Positions 46,890 to 55,134 of a stretch of 64,000 nucleotides of DNA are shown here, piece by piece. Source of the stretch: Myxococcus fulvus (GTDB lineage Bacteria > Myxococcota > Myxococcia > Myxococcales > Myxococcaceae); assembly GCF_900111765.1 (NCBI RefSeq), contig NZ_FOIB01000004.1, positions 682,001 to 746,000 on the forward strand, given 5' to 3'. The notes beneath the pieces are model-generated. The model did no database searches, had not been told where the DNA came from, and saw only the letters and a list, made by a program, of their open reading frames with translations. The position numbers were made by a program, and so were the translations under genes. The first letter of the stretch is position 1, and each line of letters opens with the position of its first letter.

Positions 46890-47282
46890 ATGCGCCGCAT
46901 CCTCTTCAAGTCCAAGATCCACCGCGCGACGGTGACCCAGGCCGACCTCGACTACGAGGGCTCGGTCACCATCGACCTGAACCTCCTGCGTGCGGCGGAC
47001 ATCATCGCCAACGAGAAGGTGGCCATCTGGAACGTCACCCAGGGCACGCGCCTGGAGACGTACGCCCTCGAGGGTGAGCCCGGCAGCGGCGTCATCTGCA
47101 TCAACGGCGCCGCCGCGCACCTCAACAAGCCCGGCGACCTGGTCATCATCGCGACCTTCGCCGAGGTGGAGGACGCCGAGGCCCGGGAGTGGAAGCCCAA
47201 GGTCGTCTTCGTCGACGCGGCCAACCGGATCGTCCCCGGCCAGACGGAGGAGATTCCGGGGCCCGCTCGCCGGATTGCCTGA
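46890..47282 (+). CDS. panD: Aspartate 1-decarboxylase PanD
   Basis: This 130-aa pyruvoyl enzyme makes beta-alanine for pantothenate and coenzyme A. The self-cleavage site is G24-S25 in DYEGSVTID, which gives the pyruvoyl group. Other conserved residues are K9 ([10 protein letters not shown]), Y58-like [13 protein letters not shown] and INGAAAHL. The start at 46890 gives exactly the usual spacing of 24 residues before Ser25. It is a single gene; no panB or panC is nearby. Confidence 0.96.
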   Translation: MRRILFKSKIHRATVTQADLDYEGSVTIDLNLLRAADIIANEKVAIWNVTQGTRLETYALEGEPGSGVICINGAAAHLNKPGDLVIIATFAEVEDAEAREWKPKVVFVDAANRIVPGQTEEIPGPARRIA

Positions 47283-47384
47283 GGGCAGGCGTCCTCCCGT
47301 CGTCGGCTTTCGCCTCCGCGCGCCTTTTGCCATGCTCTCCCCTCCCTTTAGAGGGGGGCCCATGGCCCCGGAGGCACCATCACG

Positions 47385-47828
47385 ATGAGGCGGCTGTGGG
47401 CGGGAGTCAGCGTGTTCGCGCTGGGACTCTCCGGATGTTCCGGGGTGGGCTCGTTCCGGCCCAACCCCAACGACGAAGACCCTCTCTACGGGGCCATCCC
47501 CGTCATCAAGGCGCCGCCCCAGACGCGGTGCCAAGGCCATGGGAAGTCCTCGGTGCGCGGCCACTGCGACGAGGCGCTCTACCTGGCCACCGAGTACACG
47601 CGGCGCCTGTCGGTCGGTGACGAGGTCTGCCTGGAGGGTGGCTACGGCGAGGAGCCCGGCTACGCGTGCAAGGCGCGCGCGGCGGTCATCGACACGTCGC
47701 CCAACCAGGTGAAGCTGGAGGTGCGCGGGGCGAAGCCGGACTCGCGCTGGTTCAACGCGGAGATGCGCCACGCCTGGTACGAGGAAGGCGCGCTGGTGGA
47801 CCTCTACCTCTCCGAGCGGGGTTATTAG
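47385..47828 (+). CDS. Hypothetical lipoprotein
   Basis: This is a 147-aa protein with a lipoprotein signal (ALGLSGC, Cys18). The mature part has four further Cys residues (CQGHGKSSVRGHC, EVCLEGG, YACKARA) that could form disulfides, and beta-like segments near the end (VIDTSPNQVKLEVRGAK, GALVDLYLSERGY). I do not recognise the family. It is followed by the EcsC-like gene after 36 bases on the same strand. Confidence 0.7.
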   Translation: MRRLWAGVSVFALGLSGCSGVGSFRPNPNDEDPLYGAIPVIKAPPQTRCQGHGKSSVRGHCDEALYLATEYTRRLSVGDEVCLEGGYGEEPGYACKARAAVIDTSPNQVKLEVRGAKPDSRWFNAEMRHAWYEEGALVDLYLSERGY

Positions 47829-47864
47829 AGGACCCGGGACAACCCGAGGCGGGAGACGCACCTC

Positions 47865-48494
47865 ATGGCCTTCTACGACAGCGTGGCCGAGCGGCTGGCC
47901 TTCATGAAGAAGCTGACCCCGGCGGAGCTCAAGAAGCTCGGCTCGGCGCGGCTGTCGGACATCGTCCTGCAGGAGACGAAGCGGGCCCGGGTGCGGGTGG
48001 CGGAGCTGGAGAAGCGCTACCCCCGCGCGGACACCCGGGAGCTGGCCCAACGTCTGGTGGACGACAAGAAGAACCTGGCCAGCATGGTGGGCGGCATCAG
48101 CGGCGTCTTCGGCCTGGTGGCCCTGCCGGCGGACCTGCTGTTCATGTCCTATCTGCAGATCATCCTGCTCACGGACGTGGCCACGCTCTACAAGGTGAAC
48201 CTCAAGAGCGAGCGCGCCCGGGGGGAGATGTTGGATTTGTTCGGCTACGCCAACGGCCTGGGCCCCGTGCAGCGCTCCAGCCCCAAGGTGATGGGGAAGC
48301 TGGCGGCGATGGTGCTGGAGAAGGGCGGGATGCACACGCTGGGACGGGCCATGCCGCTGGTCGCCGCCCCCATCACCGCGTACTTCAACAACCAGCACAT
48401 CCAGCGCGTGGGTGAGCAGGCCGTGCGCTTCTACGAGGGCTTCGACAAGGCCCACGCCAAGGCCAAGGCCCAGCGCCCCCAGCAGGCGGGGTGA
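47865..48494 (+). CDS. EcsC family protein
   Basis: This is a 209-aa protein of the EcsC (PF12787) group, named after a gene beside the EcsAB transporter of Bacillus; the function is unknown. It has a soluble helical N-terminus, a hydrophobic stretch (MVGGISGVFGLVALPADLLFMSYLQIILLTDVATLY) and the characteristic C-terminal GRAMPLVAAPITAYFNNQHIQRVGEQA. GGGAGA is eight bases upstream of ATG 47865. It is not near an ABC transporter here. Confidence 0.75.
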   Translation: MAFYDSVAERLAFMKKLTPAELKKLGSARLSDIVLQETKRARVRVAELEKRYPRADTRELAQRLVDDKKNLASMVGGISGVFGLVALPADLLFMSYLQIILLTDVATLYKVNLKSERARGEMLDLFGYANGLGPVQRSSPKVMGKLAAMVLEKGGMHTLGRAMPLVAAPITAYFNNQHIQRVGEQAVRFYEGFDKAHAKAKAQRPQQAG

Positions 48495-48662
48495 GGGCTT
48501 CCCCGCGGATCCGGAAATATTCCAACGGGTCCGATATGCCTCCTTCGCCGCCACGTTCACGTCCCCAAGCAGGGGGCGAAAGCCCTCCATTCATGGCGGA
48601 CGACCGACGCACTCCCAAGGGCCGGACTGGGGAGACGGTGTCCGTGAGGCGGAGGCACGAAG

Positions 48663-49232
48663 ATGACCGAGCTTTCGGCGGAAGTGCGTGTTCAGGTGGC
48701 GCGGTTACGGAACCTGGTCATCGACGTAGCGCGGTGTGGCGCGCTCGCCAGTCCCCTGGGTGCCTTGCCTCACCATGAGCTGGACCCCATGGAGGTCCAG
48801 GCCATCTGGTGGTTGAAGGCCGAGAGCCTGCTGCCCGTCAACGTGCTCGCCGACCGCCTGGGCGGCATCGCCCTGCCCCGACTGAGCCGGCTGCTGGACC
48901 GGTTGGAGGATGCGAAGCTCGTGCAGCGCGAGCGCTCGGTGCGGCATGACCGTCGGCGCGTGCGCGTGCGGCTCACCGAGCAGGGACGGGCGCTTGCGGA
49001 GAACGCGGACTCGGTGGTGCAGGAGCGCATGGCGCGCCTGTTGATGCCACTGGGCGGCGAGCAGCGCAGCGCGCTGATGGATTTGCTCGAGGGCTGGGTG
49101 GAGGCGCTGGGCTGCTGGAACCGCGCCGAGGAGCAGGCCGCTGAAGAGGCCGAGGCGAACCACCGGGCCCAGGCGCATCGACCTCGACTCGCCGCCGTCG
49201 AGGACGTAGGCGTCACCGCCAACGCGGCCTGA
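48663..49232 (+). CDS. MarR family transcription regulator
   Basis: This 189-aa protein has a winged helix-turn-helix of MarR type: VNVLADRLGGIALPRLSRLLDRLEDAKLVQRE is the recognition helix region and RVRVRLTEQGRALAENA the wing. N- and C-terminal helices make the dimer interface; a 35-residue polar tail follows. GGAGG lies seven bases before ATG. No adjacent co-directed or divergent gene is its obvious target. Confidence 0.85.
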   Translation: MTELSAEVRVQVARLRNLVIDVARCGALASPLGALPHHELDPMEVQAIWWLKAESLLPVNVLADRLGGIALPRLSRLLDRLEDAKLVQRERSVRHDRRRVRVRLTEQGRALAENADSVVQERMARLLMPLGGEQRSALMDLLEGWVEALGCWNRAEEQAAEEAEANHRAQAHRPRLAAVEDVGVTANAA

Positions 49233-49242
49233 GTTCCGTGGG

Positions 49243-49269
49243 GCGCCGGCCATCCTGGGTCCGGCGCCT
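49243..49269 (+). terminator. Terminator hairpin after the MarR gene
   Basis: GGCGCCGG (49243-49250) pairs perfectly with CCGGCGCC (49262-49269) around an 11-base loop, ten bases beyond the MarR stop. TTCCTGT follows, a weak U-tract. Confidence 0.6.
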
Positions 49270-50003
49270 TCCTGTCGCACCCGAGCGCGAAGCTCGGTGA
49301 TGTCCTGGCTCCCGTCGACCTGAGTGTTCCTCGACGAGGGTGTGCCGGGTGAGCGCTCCCGGCGGCCCCGCGCCTCGACGGCCCTGCCCGATGGATGCCA
49401 GCCCTCCGCTCACGAGCATGGGCGTCACGGCGTGCGCGATGCTCACGCATCCCGAGATGACGTCTGTTCGCGCGCACGACGTGTGCCCTCCGGACGGACC
49501 CGCCCCTGCACTCGTGCAGCGTCGCGGACAGGGCGACCCACGCGGCCTCCCGATGTGGCGCCCTCGCTCCGCGAGCACCGGACGGTTGCCACTCCAGATG
49601 GAGCAGCCTCCCGCATCCACATGAACATCGCCGCCAGGACACGTGCGCCCCGCATCCCGAGGTGCCGCCCCTCCGCGAGCGTCCGACGGTGACCTCACCG
49701 TCCGGAACAAGTCACCGCGCATTCGCGTGAGCAGCGCGGGCACGTCGTGCGCGTGACGCGCGTCGCGGCGCGCCCCCGACGCCGCGCAAGTCCACCGGCC
49801 GCGAGTGCGCACCGCCACCCATCACGGAGTTCGCGGCGCCTCCCAACACGCTCCCGCACCGGGGCCCGACTCGCCCACCTCTCGGGCCACGCCGGAGCCA
49901 TGCCCCGTCAACGCAAACGGGGCTGACGGCTCCTCCCCACTCGACTCAGCACCGGGTCCCGACGCGCCCACCCCTCGGGTCAGGCTGGAGCCATGACCTG
50001 TAA
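49270..50003. other. Long intergenic region without a recognisable gene
   Basis: About 0.73 kb separates the MarR terminator from the first regulatory dyad. Open frames on either strand translate into Arg/Ala/Pro-rich text without motif or ribosome binding site. The right end contains two imperfect direct repeats listed separately. I see no tRNA or mobile-element remnant, but a decayed gene or a small RNA cannot be excluded. Confidence 0.45.
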
Positions 50004-50010
50004 ATGCAAC
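49856..50010. repeat. Imperfect direct repeat of about 62 bp, two copies
   Basis: The copies lie at 49856-49917 and 49949-50010, 93 bases apart start to start. Both read GCACCGGG-x-CCCGAC, then CGCCCACC-x-CTCGGG, then GGAGCCATG and end in ACGCAAA or ATGCAAC. About 49 of 62 positions agree by eye. The second copy runs straight into the AT-rich dyad at 50004. Confidence 0.65.
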
Positions 50011-50037
50011 TTGATTACTTTTAGATCTCAGTTGCAT
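50004..50037. promoter_or_regulatory. AT-rich operator-like region, site 1
   Basis: ATGCAACT (50004-50011) is repeated inverted as AGTTGCAT (50030-50037) across 18 bases. The inner part reads GCAACTTGATTAC at 50006-50018, matching the two other sites of this window (52254 and 60380). It is 71 bases ahead of the gene at 50089 and far richer in A and T than its surroundings, so it is a plausible promoter with an operator. Confidence 0.6.
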
Positions 50038-50088
50038 ATTTGCGAGGTTCGCGGGGACTGACCACGGTCCTGGAGCGGGAGCGGAGCG

Positions 50089-50775
50089 ATGAAGCGACTC
50101 ATCTGGAGCGTGGGAGTGGCGGGGCTCGCGCTCGCGTGCGTCGCGTCCGCGCTGTTGCGACTCCCCGACCTCCCCACGACACCCGTGGAACCCCAGGACT
50201 TCCACGTCGAGCCCGCGCGCCGGGAGGAGCCGGTCGCGATTGCTCCCGTGCCCACTGCGCGCTCGCGCACCCCGCCCTCCGCCCCCACCCCGCCTCCGCT
50301 CCCCGACGAGCCCGAGCCGCTGGAGTTCGAGGTGCCCGACCTCGAGCAGCCCCTTCCCGCGCCCTCCATCCGCGCACGCCGCCCCCTCTCCGAGTCACGC
50401 AAGATGCTCGTCCAGGCCCTGCGCAAAGCCCCCGCCGACCCCAAGGCGCGCCGTGACGCCGTGCTCGCGTCACTGGAGTCCTCGGGCGCAAGCCAGGAGC
50501 CCTGGACCGCCGGGGCCCGCGAGGCGCTGGACACATGGCGACAGCGGATGGCGACGAGCATCCAGCCCGTCGAGGCCGAGCCTCCGCGCTGCTTCGCCGC
50601 GGGCTGCGTCACGCGCGTCACCTTCCCGGACGCGGCCACGCACGACGCGGCCTTCCGCCTCACGCCCGAGCTGCGCCTGCCGGGCAACGCCGCGCACCTG
50701 CAGCTGCCCGCCGAGCACCTCGCCTCCGGCCAGGTCCTGGCCACCTGGGTCGTGCTGCGCCCGGACACACCCTGA
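50089..50775 (+). CDS. Hypothetical membrane-anchored protein with Pro-rich linker
   Basis: This is a 228-aa protein I do not recognise. Residues about 5-25 form one membrane helix or uncleaved signal (LIWSVGVAGLALACVASALL), followed by a 60-residue Pro/Glu-rich spacer, as in TonB-like or periplasm-spanning proteins. A small C-terminal domain with two Cys (PRCFAAGCVTRVTFPD) follows. GGAG precedes ATG 50089. It is the first gene after operator-like site 1, and 57 bases before the first EHxCxH lipoprotein gene, so the two probably form one unit. Confidence 0.65.
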   Translation: MKRLIWSVGVAGLALACVASALLRLPDLPTTPVEPQDFHVEPARREEPVAIAPVPTARSRTPPSAPTPPPLPDEPEPLEFEVPDLEQPLPAPSIRARRPLSESRKMLVQALRKAPADPKARRDAVLASLESSGASQEPWTAGAREALDTWRQRMATSIQPVEAEPPRCFAAGCVTRVTFPDAATHDAAFRLTPELRLPGNAAHLQLPAEHLASGQVLATWVVLRPDTP

Positions 50776-50832
50776 GCCACCGCCCTTCGCAGTCGACACA
50801 CCCGCGGTACCCACAACAAGGAGAAGTCCCCG

Positions 50833-51441
50833 ATGAAGCCCCAGTCCCTGCTGCACAAGTCCCTGCTCGCCACCAGCGTCGCGCTCCTGCTCACCGGCTG
50901 CGGCACCACCGCCGAGGAGCCGGCCGTCCAGGCCGAGGCGCTGTCCACCAGCGAGTCCGCGCTCCTCTTCGGCGCCCTGCCCTCCTGCGACGAGCCGGAG
51001 GAGCTCGACGAGGTCATCGAGCACGCGTGCATCCACGCGGAGATGGGCCCCTTCGAGCCCGTCACCGCCGCGGCCCTCGGCGCCCCCGTGCTGGTGGACG
51101 TCAGCGCGCCCCACACCACGTTCAACATCAGCCTGCCGCGGAGCACGAACTCCTGGGGCTGGGCCGGCCGCGTCTCGTTCCTCCCGGACGAGTCCGGCGA
51201 GTTCGCCTTCCTGCTGTCGCGTCACCGCGGCCTGCGCATCTACGAGGCGGCCACCGGCACCGAGGTGGCGCGTGAGTGCCGCTACGAAATCCCCGCCGAG
51301 GTCTGCGGCGCGCTGAAGACCACCATCCTCGCGGACCTCGAGGCCGACACCGAGTACTACCTGGAGTTCCGCTCCGTGCTGCGCCGCAACGCCTCCTTCT
51401 CGCTCATCGTCGAGGAGGCCGGTCACCACCACGAGGAGTAA
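50833..51441 (+). CDS. EHxCxH-module lipoprotein 1
   Basis: This 202-aa lipoprotein has signal ALLLTGC (Cys18) and an Ala/Glu-rich linker. The module begins at EHACIHAEMGPFEPVTA (His-x-Cys-x-His preceded by Glu), with a later conserved His in SAPHTTFNISLP, a second conserved Cys in AEVCGALK, and a C-terminal HHHEE. The rest is beta-rich, similar in outline to jelly-roll domains. The same module occurs in the next three genes. AAGGAG is eight bases upstream of ATG. His, Cys and the terminal His tract suggest metal binding, an inference only. Confidence 0.7.
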   Translation: MKPQSLLHKSLLATSVALLLTGCGTTAEEPAVQAEALSTSESALLFGALPSCDEPEELDEVIEHACIHAEMGPFEPVTAAALGAPVLVDVSAPHTTFNISLPRSTNSWGWAGRVSFLPDESGEFAFLLSRHRGLRIYEAATGTEVARECRYEIPAEVCGALKTTILADLEADTEYYLEFRSVLRRNASFSLIVEEAGHHHEE

Positions 51442-51457
51442 CCCCTCACACCCGCGG

Positions 51458-51480
51458 GTGCCTGGAATCGTTCCGGGCAC
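51458..51480 (+). terminator. Hairpin after lipoprotein gene 1
   Basis: GTGCCTGGAA (51458-51467) pairs with TTCCGGGCAC (51471-51480) around TCG, with one G-T pair. It lies 17 bases after the stop. There is no long U-tract, so attenuation or partial termination is as likely as full termination. Confidence 0.5.
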
Positions 51481-51569
51481 TTCCGCCCCATGCAGCGTCG
51501 TTCAAGACCTTCTTCCCGGCCCGCATCTCAATGACATCCACCTCTCGAGCCCTCGTGGAGCGCTCCCCC

Positions 51570-52211
51570 ATGCGTTGGAAACTCCGTGCCCTCCTGGCCA
51601 CGCTCGCCCTGGCGACCTCCGCCTGCGGTGGCGACGACCCTCCGCCCGAACCCAAGCCCGAGCCCTCGGGGGACCCGTGCGAGCCCCATGGCCACATCCA
51701 CCGCGAGCCCGAGGGTGACTGGTGTCACTGCAACAAGGGCTACCTGGCCGCGCAGGACGGCCTCGCCTGCGTCGCGGACCCGAACTACGTCCCCAGCGAG
51801 GGCTTCGACTTCGGCGACGACGGCGAGCACGCCTGCTGGCACGTCGAAAGCGGCCCCTTCGTCACCGTCACCGCCTCCACCACCCGCGACCCTCGCGTGG
51901 ACGACTTCCACACGTACTACACCGTGAAGCTGCGCGAGGTGGATGGCCAGTACACCGGCACGTTCAGCTACAAGGCCTTCGCCTCCGGCAACTTTGTCGT
52001 CTACCTGAGCACCCCGGACGTCCCCGTCACCCTCGTGGAGACCGCCGTCCAGAAGACGGTGGCTCCCGCGGGCACCAAGGCCACCGGTGACTTCTGCTCG
52101 GGCCTGAAACACATGGTCGGCTACGAGCTGACCGACCGCGTCCAATACACGCTCACGCTCGGCCCCGCCTCGCTCTCCGAGCTCGGCATGGTCATCGAGC
52201 ACCTCCAGTAA
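51570..52211 (+). CDS. EHxCxH-module lipoprotein 2, with EGF-like Cys cluster
   Basis: This is a 213-aa lipoprotein (signal LALATSAC, Cys near residue 19). It has a short Cys-rich EGF-like segment (CEPHGHIHREPEGDWCHCNKG and a later C in GLACV) that is also His-rich, and then the module: EHACWHVESGPFVTVTA, later His in FHTYYTVKL, second Cys in GDFCSGLKHMV. ATG 51570 has GGAG upstream; the in-frame ATG at 51531 would add 13 residues. The module is the only part shared with its neighbours. Confidence 0.7.
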   Translation: MRWKLRALLATLALATSACGGDDPPPEPKPEPSGDPCEPHGHIHREPEGDWCHCNKGYLAAQDGLACVADPNYVPSEGFDFGDDGEHACWHVESGPFVTVTASTTRDPRVDDFHTYYTVKLREVDGQYTGTFSYKAFASGNFVVYLSTPDVPVTLVETAVQKTVAPAGTKATGDFCSGLKHMVGYELTDRVQYTLTLGPASLSELGMVIEHLQ

Positions 52212-52250
52212 CTCCAGACGCGCCGACTCCTGGAAATCGTGCGCGCCGTT

Positions 52251-52271
52251 ATTGCAACTGAGTTACTATTA
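52251..52271. promoter_or_regulatory. AT-rich operator-like region, site 2
   Basis: GCAACTGAGTTAC at 52254-52266 lies in the dyad ATTGCAACT-G-AGTTACTAT, where seven of nine positions of the right arm are the complement of the left. This is a 9-1-9 arrangement, as in operators of Fur-type repressors. It is 89 bases before the ATG of the next lipoprotein gene, in the only AT-rich patch between the two genes. Sites 1 and 3 share the core. Confidence 0.62.
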
Positions 52272-52355
52272 AGACATGAATATCGGCGCCGTGGCGTGTC
52301 GCAGGACGCCGCTTCGGTGCCCGCGCGTCGCGCCCGGCCTTGAAAGGAAATCCCC

Positions 52356-53063
52356 ATGAAGATGCTGAAGCAGACCCTCTGCGGTGCGTTGCTCGGCCTG
52401 TCGCTCGCGGCCTGCGGACCGACGGAGGACGTGGAGCAGGAGTCGACGGGCCAGGCGGAGCAACCGCTGGAGGCCGGGTGCCAGTCGGTGGACGACACCA
52501 TCATGACGGAGCACACGTGCCTCCACGCGAACAACAGCGCTGACAACGTGAACGTGACGGCCAGCGCCACGCGCGTGAACACCGCGCCGGACATCAGCAC
52601 GTCGCACAAGCACTACACCCTCACCCTCCCGGCCGGCGCCGAGGGCTCGGTGACGTACACCCCCACCGCCAGGTCGACGGGGAGCACGGTGGAGTCCGTC
52701 GCGTTCTACCTGAACAAGGCGGTGAGCCTGACCGTGGTGGACACCGTCACCGGCAACCCGGTGTCGCAGTTGCTCACCGACACCAGCGTCGCGCAGACCG
52801 GCTGCTCGTTGATCCGCGCGAACGTGTACGACCTCATCGTGGGCCGCGAGTACATCGTCGTCGCCGGCACCCATTCGAGCAACCAGGTGGGCGTCGTCCC
52901 CGAGTACCTCTACGACAACCGCGACCGCTACTACCGCGACCAGGACGGCGATGGCTACGGCGTGAACACGCCCGTCTACCGCTTCGCCTGCGAGGTGAAC
53001 AGCGGCTACTCGAAGACGCGCTTCGACTGCGACGACACCAACCCCGCCATCTTCAACTGCTGA
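52356..53063 (+). CDS. EHxCxH-module lipoprotein 3
   Basis: This is a 235-aa protein with a lipoprotein-like signal (GLSLAAC, Cys about 20). The module reads EHTCLHANNSADNVNVTA, later His in SHKHYTLTLP, second Cys in QTGCSLIRANV. The last 45 residues have the pattern YRDQDGDGYGV, a Ca-binding-like D-x-D-G repeat, and CDDTNPAIFNC with two Cys, typical of thrombospondin type 3-like or MYXO-CTERM-linked tails of surface proteins. AAAGGAAA is upstream of ATG 52356. It follows operator-like site 2. Confidence 0.7.
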   Translation: MKMLKQTLCGALLGLSLAACGPTEDVEQESTGQAEQPLEAGCQSVDDTIMTEHTCLHANNSADNVNVTASATRVNTAPDISTSHKHYTLTLPAGAEGSVTYTPTARSTGSTVESVAFYLNKAVSLTVVDTVTGNPVSQLLTDTSVAQTGCSLIRANVYDLIVGREYIVVAGTHSSNQVGVVPEYLYDNRDRYYRDQDGDGYGVNTPVYRFACEVNSGYSKTRFDCDDTNPAIFNC

Positions 53064-53104
53064 CCTCCACCAACACGTAGCTCGCGAGCCCTCGAGGCTC
53101 CATC

Positions 53105-53138
53105 GGCGGGGCACCCCAGACATCCGGGGTGCTCCGCC
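53105..53138 (+). terminator. Strong hairpin after lipoprotein gene 3
   Basis: A 13-pair stem joins 53105-53117 (GGCGGGGCACCCC) to 53126-53138 (GGGGTGCTCCGCC) with one G-T pair and an eight-base loop. It is 41 bases after the stop and lacks a U-tract. Confidence 0.6.
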
Positions 53139-53179
53139 GTCCGCGCTCCATGACTCACTCCCGCGAGGTAACACCCACG

Positions 53180-54430
53180 ATGCGCTTCACTCACGCCACC
53201 GCGCTGCTGACCACCTGTGCCCTGCTGGCCCTGACGGGCTGCGACAATGACGACCCCACGCCCACGCCTCCGGATGGAGGCACGACGACGGACGCGGGCC
53301 CCGACGCGGGCGACACCGCGCCGCCCACGGTGACGGGCACCACCCCCGAAGCCGACGCGGTGGACGTGGCGCCCGGCAGCGCCATCACCGTGCGCTTCAG
53401 CGAGCCCGTCCAGCGGGACACGGGCACGGTGAGCGCCACCGAGGACAACGCCGCCCTCACCCTGGAGACGGGGCACTGGGAGGACCAGGGCCGCACGCTC
53501 ATCGCGCATCCCACGCAACCGCTTCGCGCCGGCGCGCGGGTGGAGGTCACGGTCTCCGGGTATCGGGACGTGGCCGGCAATCCCCTGGCCGCGCCCCACC
53601 GGTTCTCGTTCCGGGTGGGCGAGGACGTGGCGCGTCCCCATGTCGTGTCCTCGAATCCGGCCGAGGGCGCCACGGGCGTGCTGCCCGTGCAGACGCACAA
53701 GGTCGGCACGAACACGGCGCTGCGGCGGCTGGTCACCGTGACATTCAACGAGAAGATGGACGTCGCGGAGGGCCGGGTGACGCTGCGGGACCAGACCACG
53801 CCCGCCAACGCGCCGCGCTCGCTGACGGGGACCTGGTCCGACGACGCACTGACGCTCACCGTCTCCATCCCGCGTCCGGAGTCGGACCTGCCGCCGCTGG
53901 AGGAGGACAGCCGCTACTCGCTGGACCTCACGCTCCTGCGCAACCAGGCGGGCCACGCGCTGGACACGGCGCACGCGAGCCTGGGTGACGGACGGCTCGA
54001 CTTCACCACGGGCGAGCGGGACGGCGTCACCGAGCATGCCTGCGGCCACGCGCTCCTGGAGGCCCCCGTCACCCTCACGGCCGGCGCGTCCCCCACGGCC
54101 ATGTATCCCGCGACGGACGCGCCCCACGAGTTCTACGAGCTGACGCTCCCAGCGAACGGCGCCGCGTTCCTCGGCTACTCGGAGGTCGTCTCGGACGAGC
54201 GCGACCGGCCGGTCATCCTGTACCTGAACCAGGACGTGCCCATCGTGGTGCACGACGTGACGGAGGCCGAGACGGTGGTCCCCTCCACGGTGACGCCCGC
54301 GCCGCAGGTCTGCCTGCCCGCCATCACCCACACGCTGAAGTTCACCGCGCCCGCCGGTGACCGCTTCCTGCGCCTCACCTACGGCCCGACGCCGCTGGAG
54401 AAGTTCACCTTCGTCTTCGAGCGGTACTGA
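53180..54430 (+). CDS. EHxCxH-module lipoprotein 4, with two Big_5-like Ig domains
   Basis: This is a 416-aa lipoprotein (signal LLALTGC). After an Asp/Pro-rich linker come two bacterial Ig-like (Big_5/SbsA) domains: PTVTGTTPEADAVDVAPGS with ITVRFSEPVQ, and VVSSNPAEGATGVLPV with LVTVTFNEKMD. They are followed by the C-terminal module EHACGHALLEAPVTLTA, later His in APHEFYELTLP, second Cys in APQVCLPAITHTL. Fusion to Ig domains shows that the module is a mobile surface domain. GAGGTAA is upstream of ATG 53180. It is the last gene of this run and convergent with the Crp-type gene. Confidence 0.75.
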   Translation: MRFTHATALLTTCALLALTGCDNDDPTPTPPDGGTTTDAGPDAGDTAPPTVTGTTPEADAVDVAPGSAITVRFSEPVQRDTGTVSATEDNAALTLETGHWEDQGRTLIAHPTQPLRAGARVEVTVSGYRDVAGNPLAAPHRFSFRVGEDVARPHVVSSNPAEGATGVLPVQTHKVGTNTALRRLVTVTFNEKMDVAEGRVTLRDQTTPANAPRSLTGTWSDDALTLTVSIPRPESDLPPLEEDSRYSLDLTLLRNQAGHALDTAHASLGDGRLDFTTGERDGVTEHACGHALLEAPVTLTAGASPTAMYPATDAPHEFYELTLPANGAAFLGYSEVVSDERDRPVILYLNQDVPIVVHDVTEAETVVPSTVTPAPQVCLPAITHTLKFTAPAGDRFLRLTYGPTPLEKFTFVFERY

Positions 54431-54479
54431 AGCGCGCCTCGAAGGGATGAGCGCACCGCGTGAGCCCTGGGTGCGGGCT

Positions 54480-55067
54480 TCACTCGGTGCGCTTGCGCCG
54501 TCTGGACATGATGCGGCTCAGGGCCACCTCGGTGATGCCCAGGTAGGCCGCCACGTCGCGCTGCGGTACACGGCCGCGCAGGTGCGGGTGCTCCGCCCAG
54601 AAGGTGTCCAGCCGCTCCTCCGCGGACAGCTCCAGGAACTCCTGCTCACGGCGCTCCTTCAGCAGGAAGTGCCGCTCGGCGACGCGGCGCGCCACGCGCA
54701 CCCAGCACGTGTGGCCCTCCTCCAGCGCCTGGAAGTCCTGGGTGCGGAACACCAGCACCCGCGCGGGCTCCAGCGCCTCGATGGACGTCATCGACGGCTG
54801 ACGTTGGAGCATCTCCGCGTAGGCGCCCAGGAGCTCACCCTCGGCGCGGAACGCCTTCACCGACTCGCCGCCTCGCGCGGAGACGCGCACCAGGCGGAAC
54901 ACGCCCTGGAGCACCACGGCGAAGCGGTCCGCCGGGTCTCCGGGACGCAGGAAGTGGGCCTTGCGCTCCACCGCCTGCTCCCTCGCGAACGACTCGGCGC
55001 GCTCCCATTCACTCGGGGGAATGGGACCGAGCGGGGCGAGCTGCTCGTAGAGCGTCGGGAATCTCAC
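54480..55067 (-). CDS. Crp/Fnr family regulator
   Basis: This 195-aa regulator has a cNMP-binding-type jelly roll (FLRPGDPADRFAVVLQGVFRLVRVSARGGESVKAF, with no clear phosphate-binding motif for cAMP). A C-terminal helix-turn-helix follows (RVPQRDVAAYLGITEVALSRIMSRRRK). No FNR-type Cys cluster is present. It is divergent from the hydroxylase gene across a 67-base region containing an inverted repeat, and probably controls it and itself. Confidence 0.85.
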   Translation of the reverse strand: MRFPTLYEQLAPLGPIPPSEWERAESFAREQAVERKAHFLRPGDPADRFAVVLQGVFRLVRVSARGGESVKAFRAEGELLGAYAEMLQRQPSMTSIEALEPARVLVFRTQDFQALEEGHTCWVRVARRVAERHFLLKERREQEFLELSAEERLDTFWAEHPHLRGRVPQRDVAAYLGITEVALSRIMSRRRKRTE

Positions 55068-55084
55068 GGGTAGGTGGGACGAGG

Positions 55085-55120
55085 TTAACCCAGGTTAAGG
55101 CGCCCAGCGAGCCGGGCGCC
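55085..55120. promoter_or_regulatory. Palindrome between the Crp-type gene and hydroxylase gene
   Basis: TTAACC-CA-GGTTAA at 55085-55098 is a perfect 6-2-6 inverted repeat. Immediately after it, GGCGCCC (55099-55105) pairs with GGGCGCC (55114-55120), a possible hairpin. Both lie in the 67-base divergent promoter region. The first is the best candidate binding site for the adjacent regulator. Confidence 0.55.
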
Positions 55121-55134
55121 GTACACCCGAGGGC

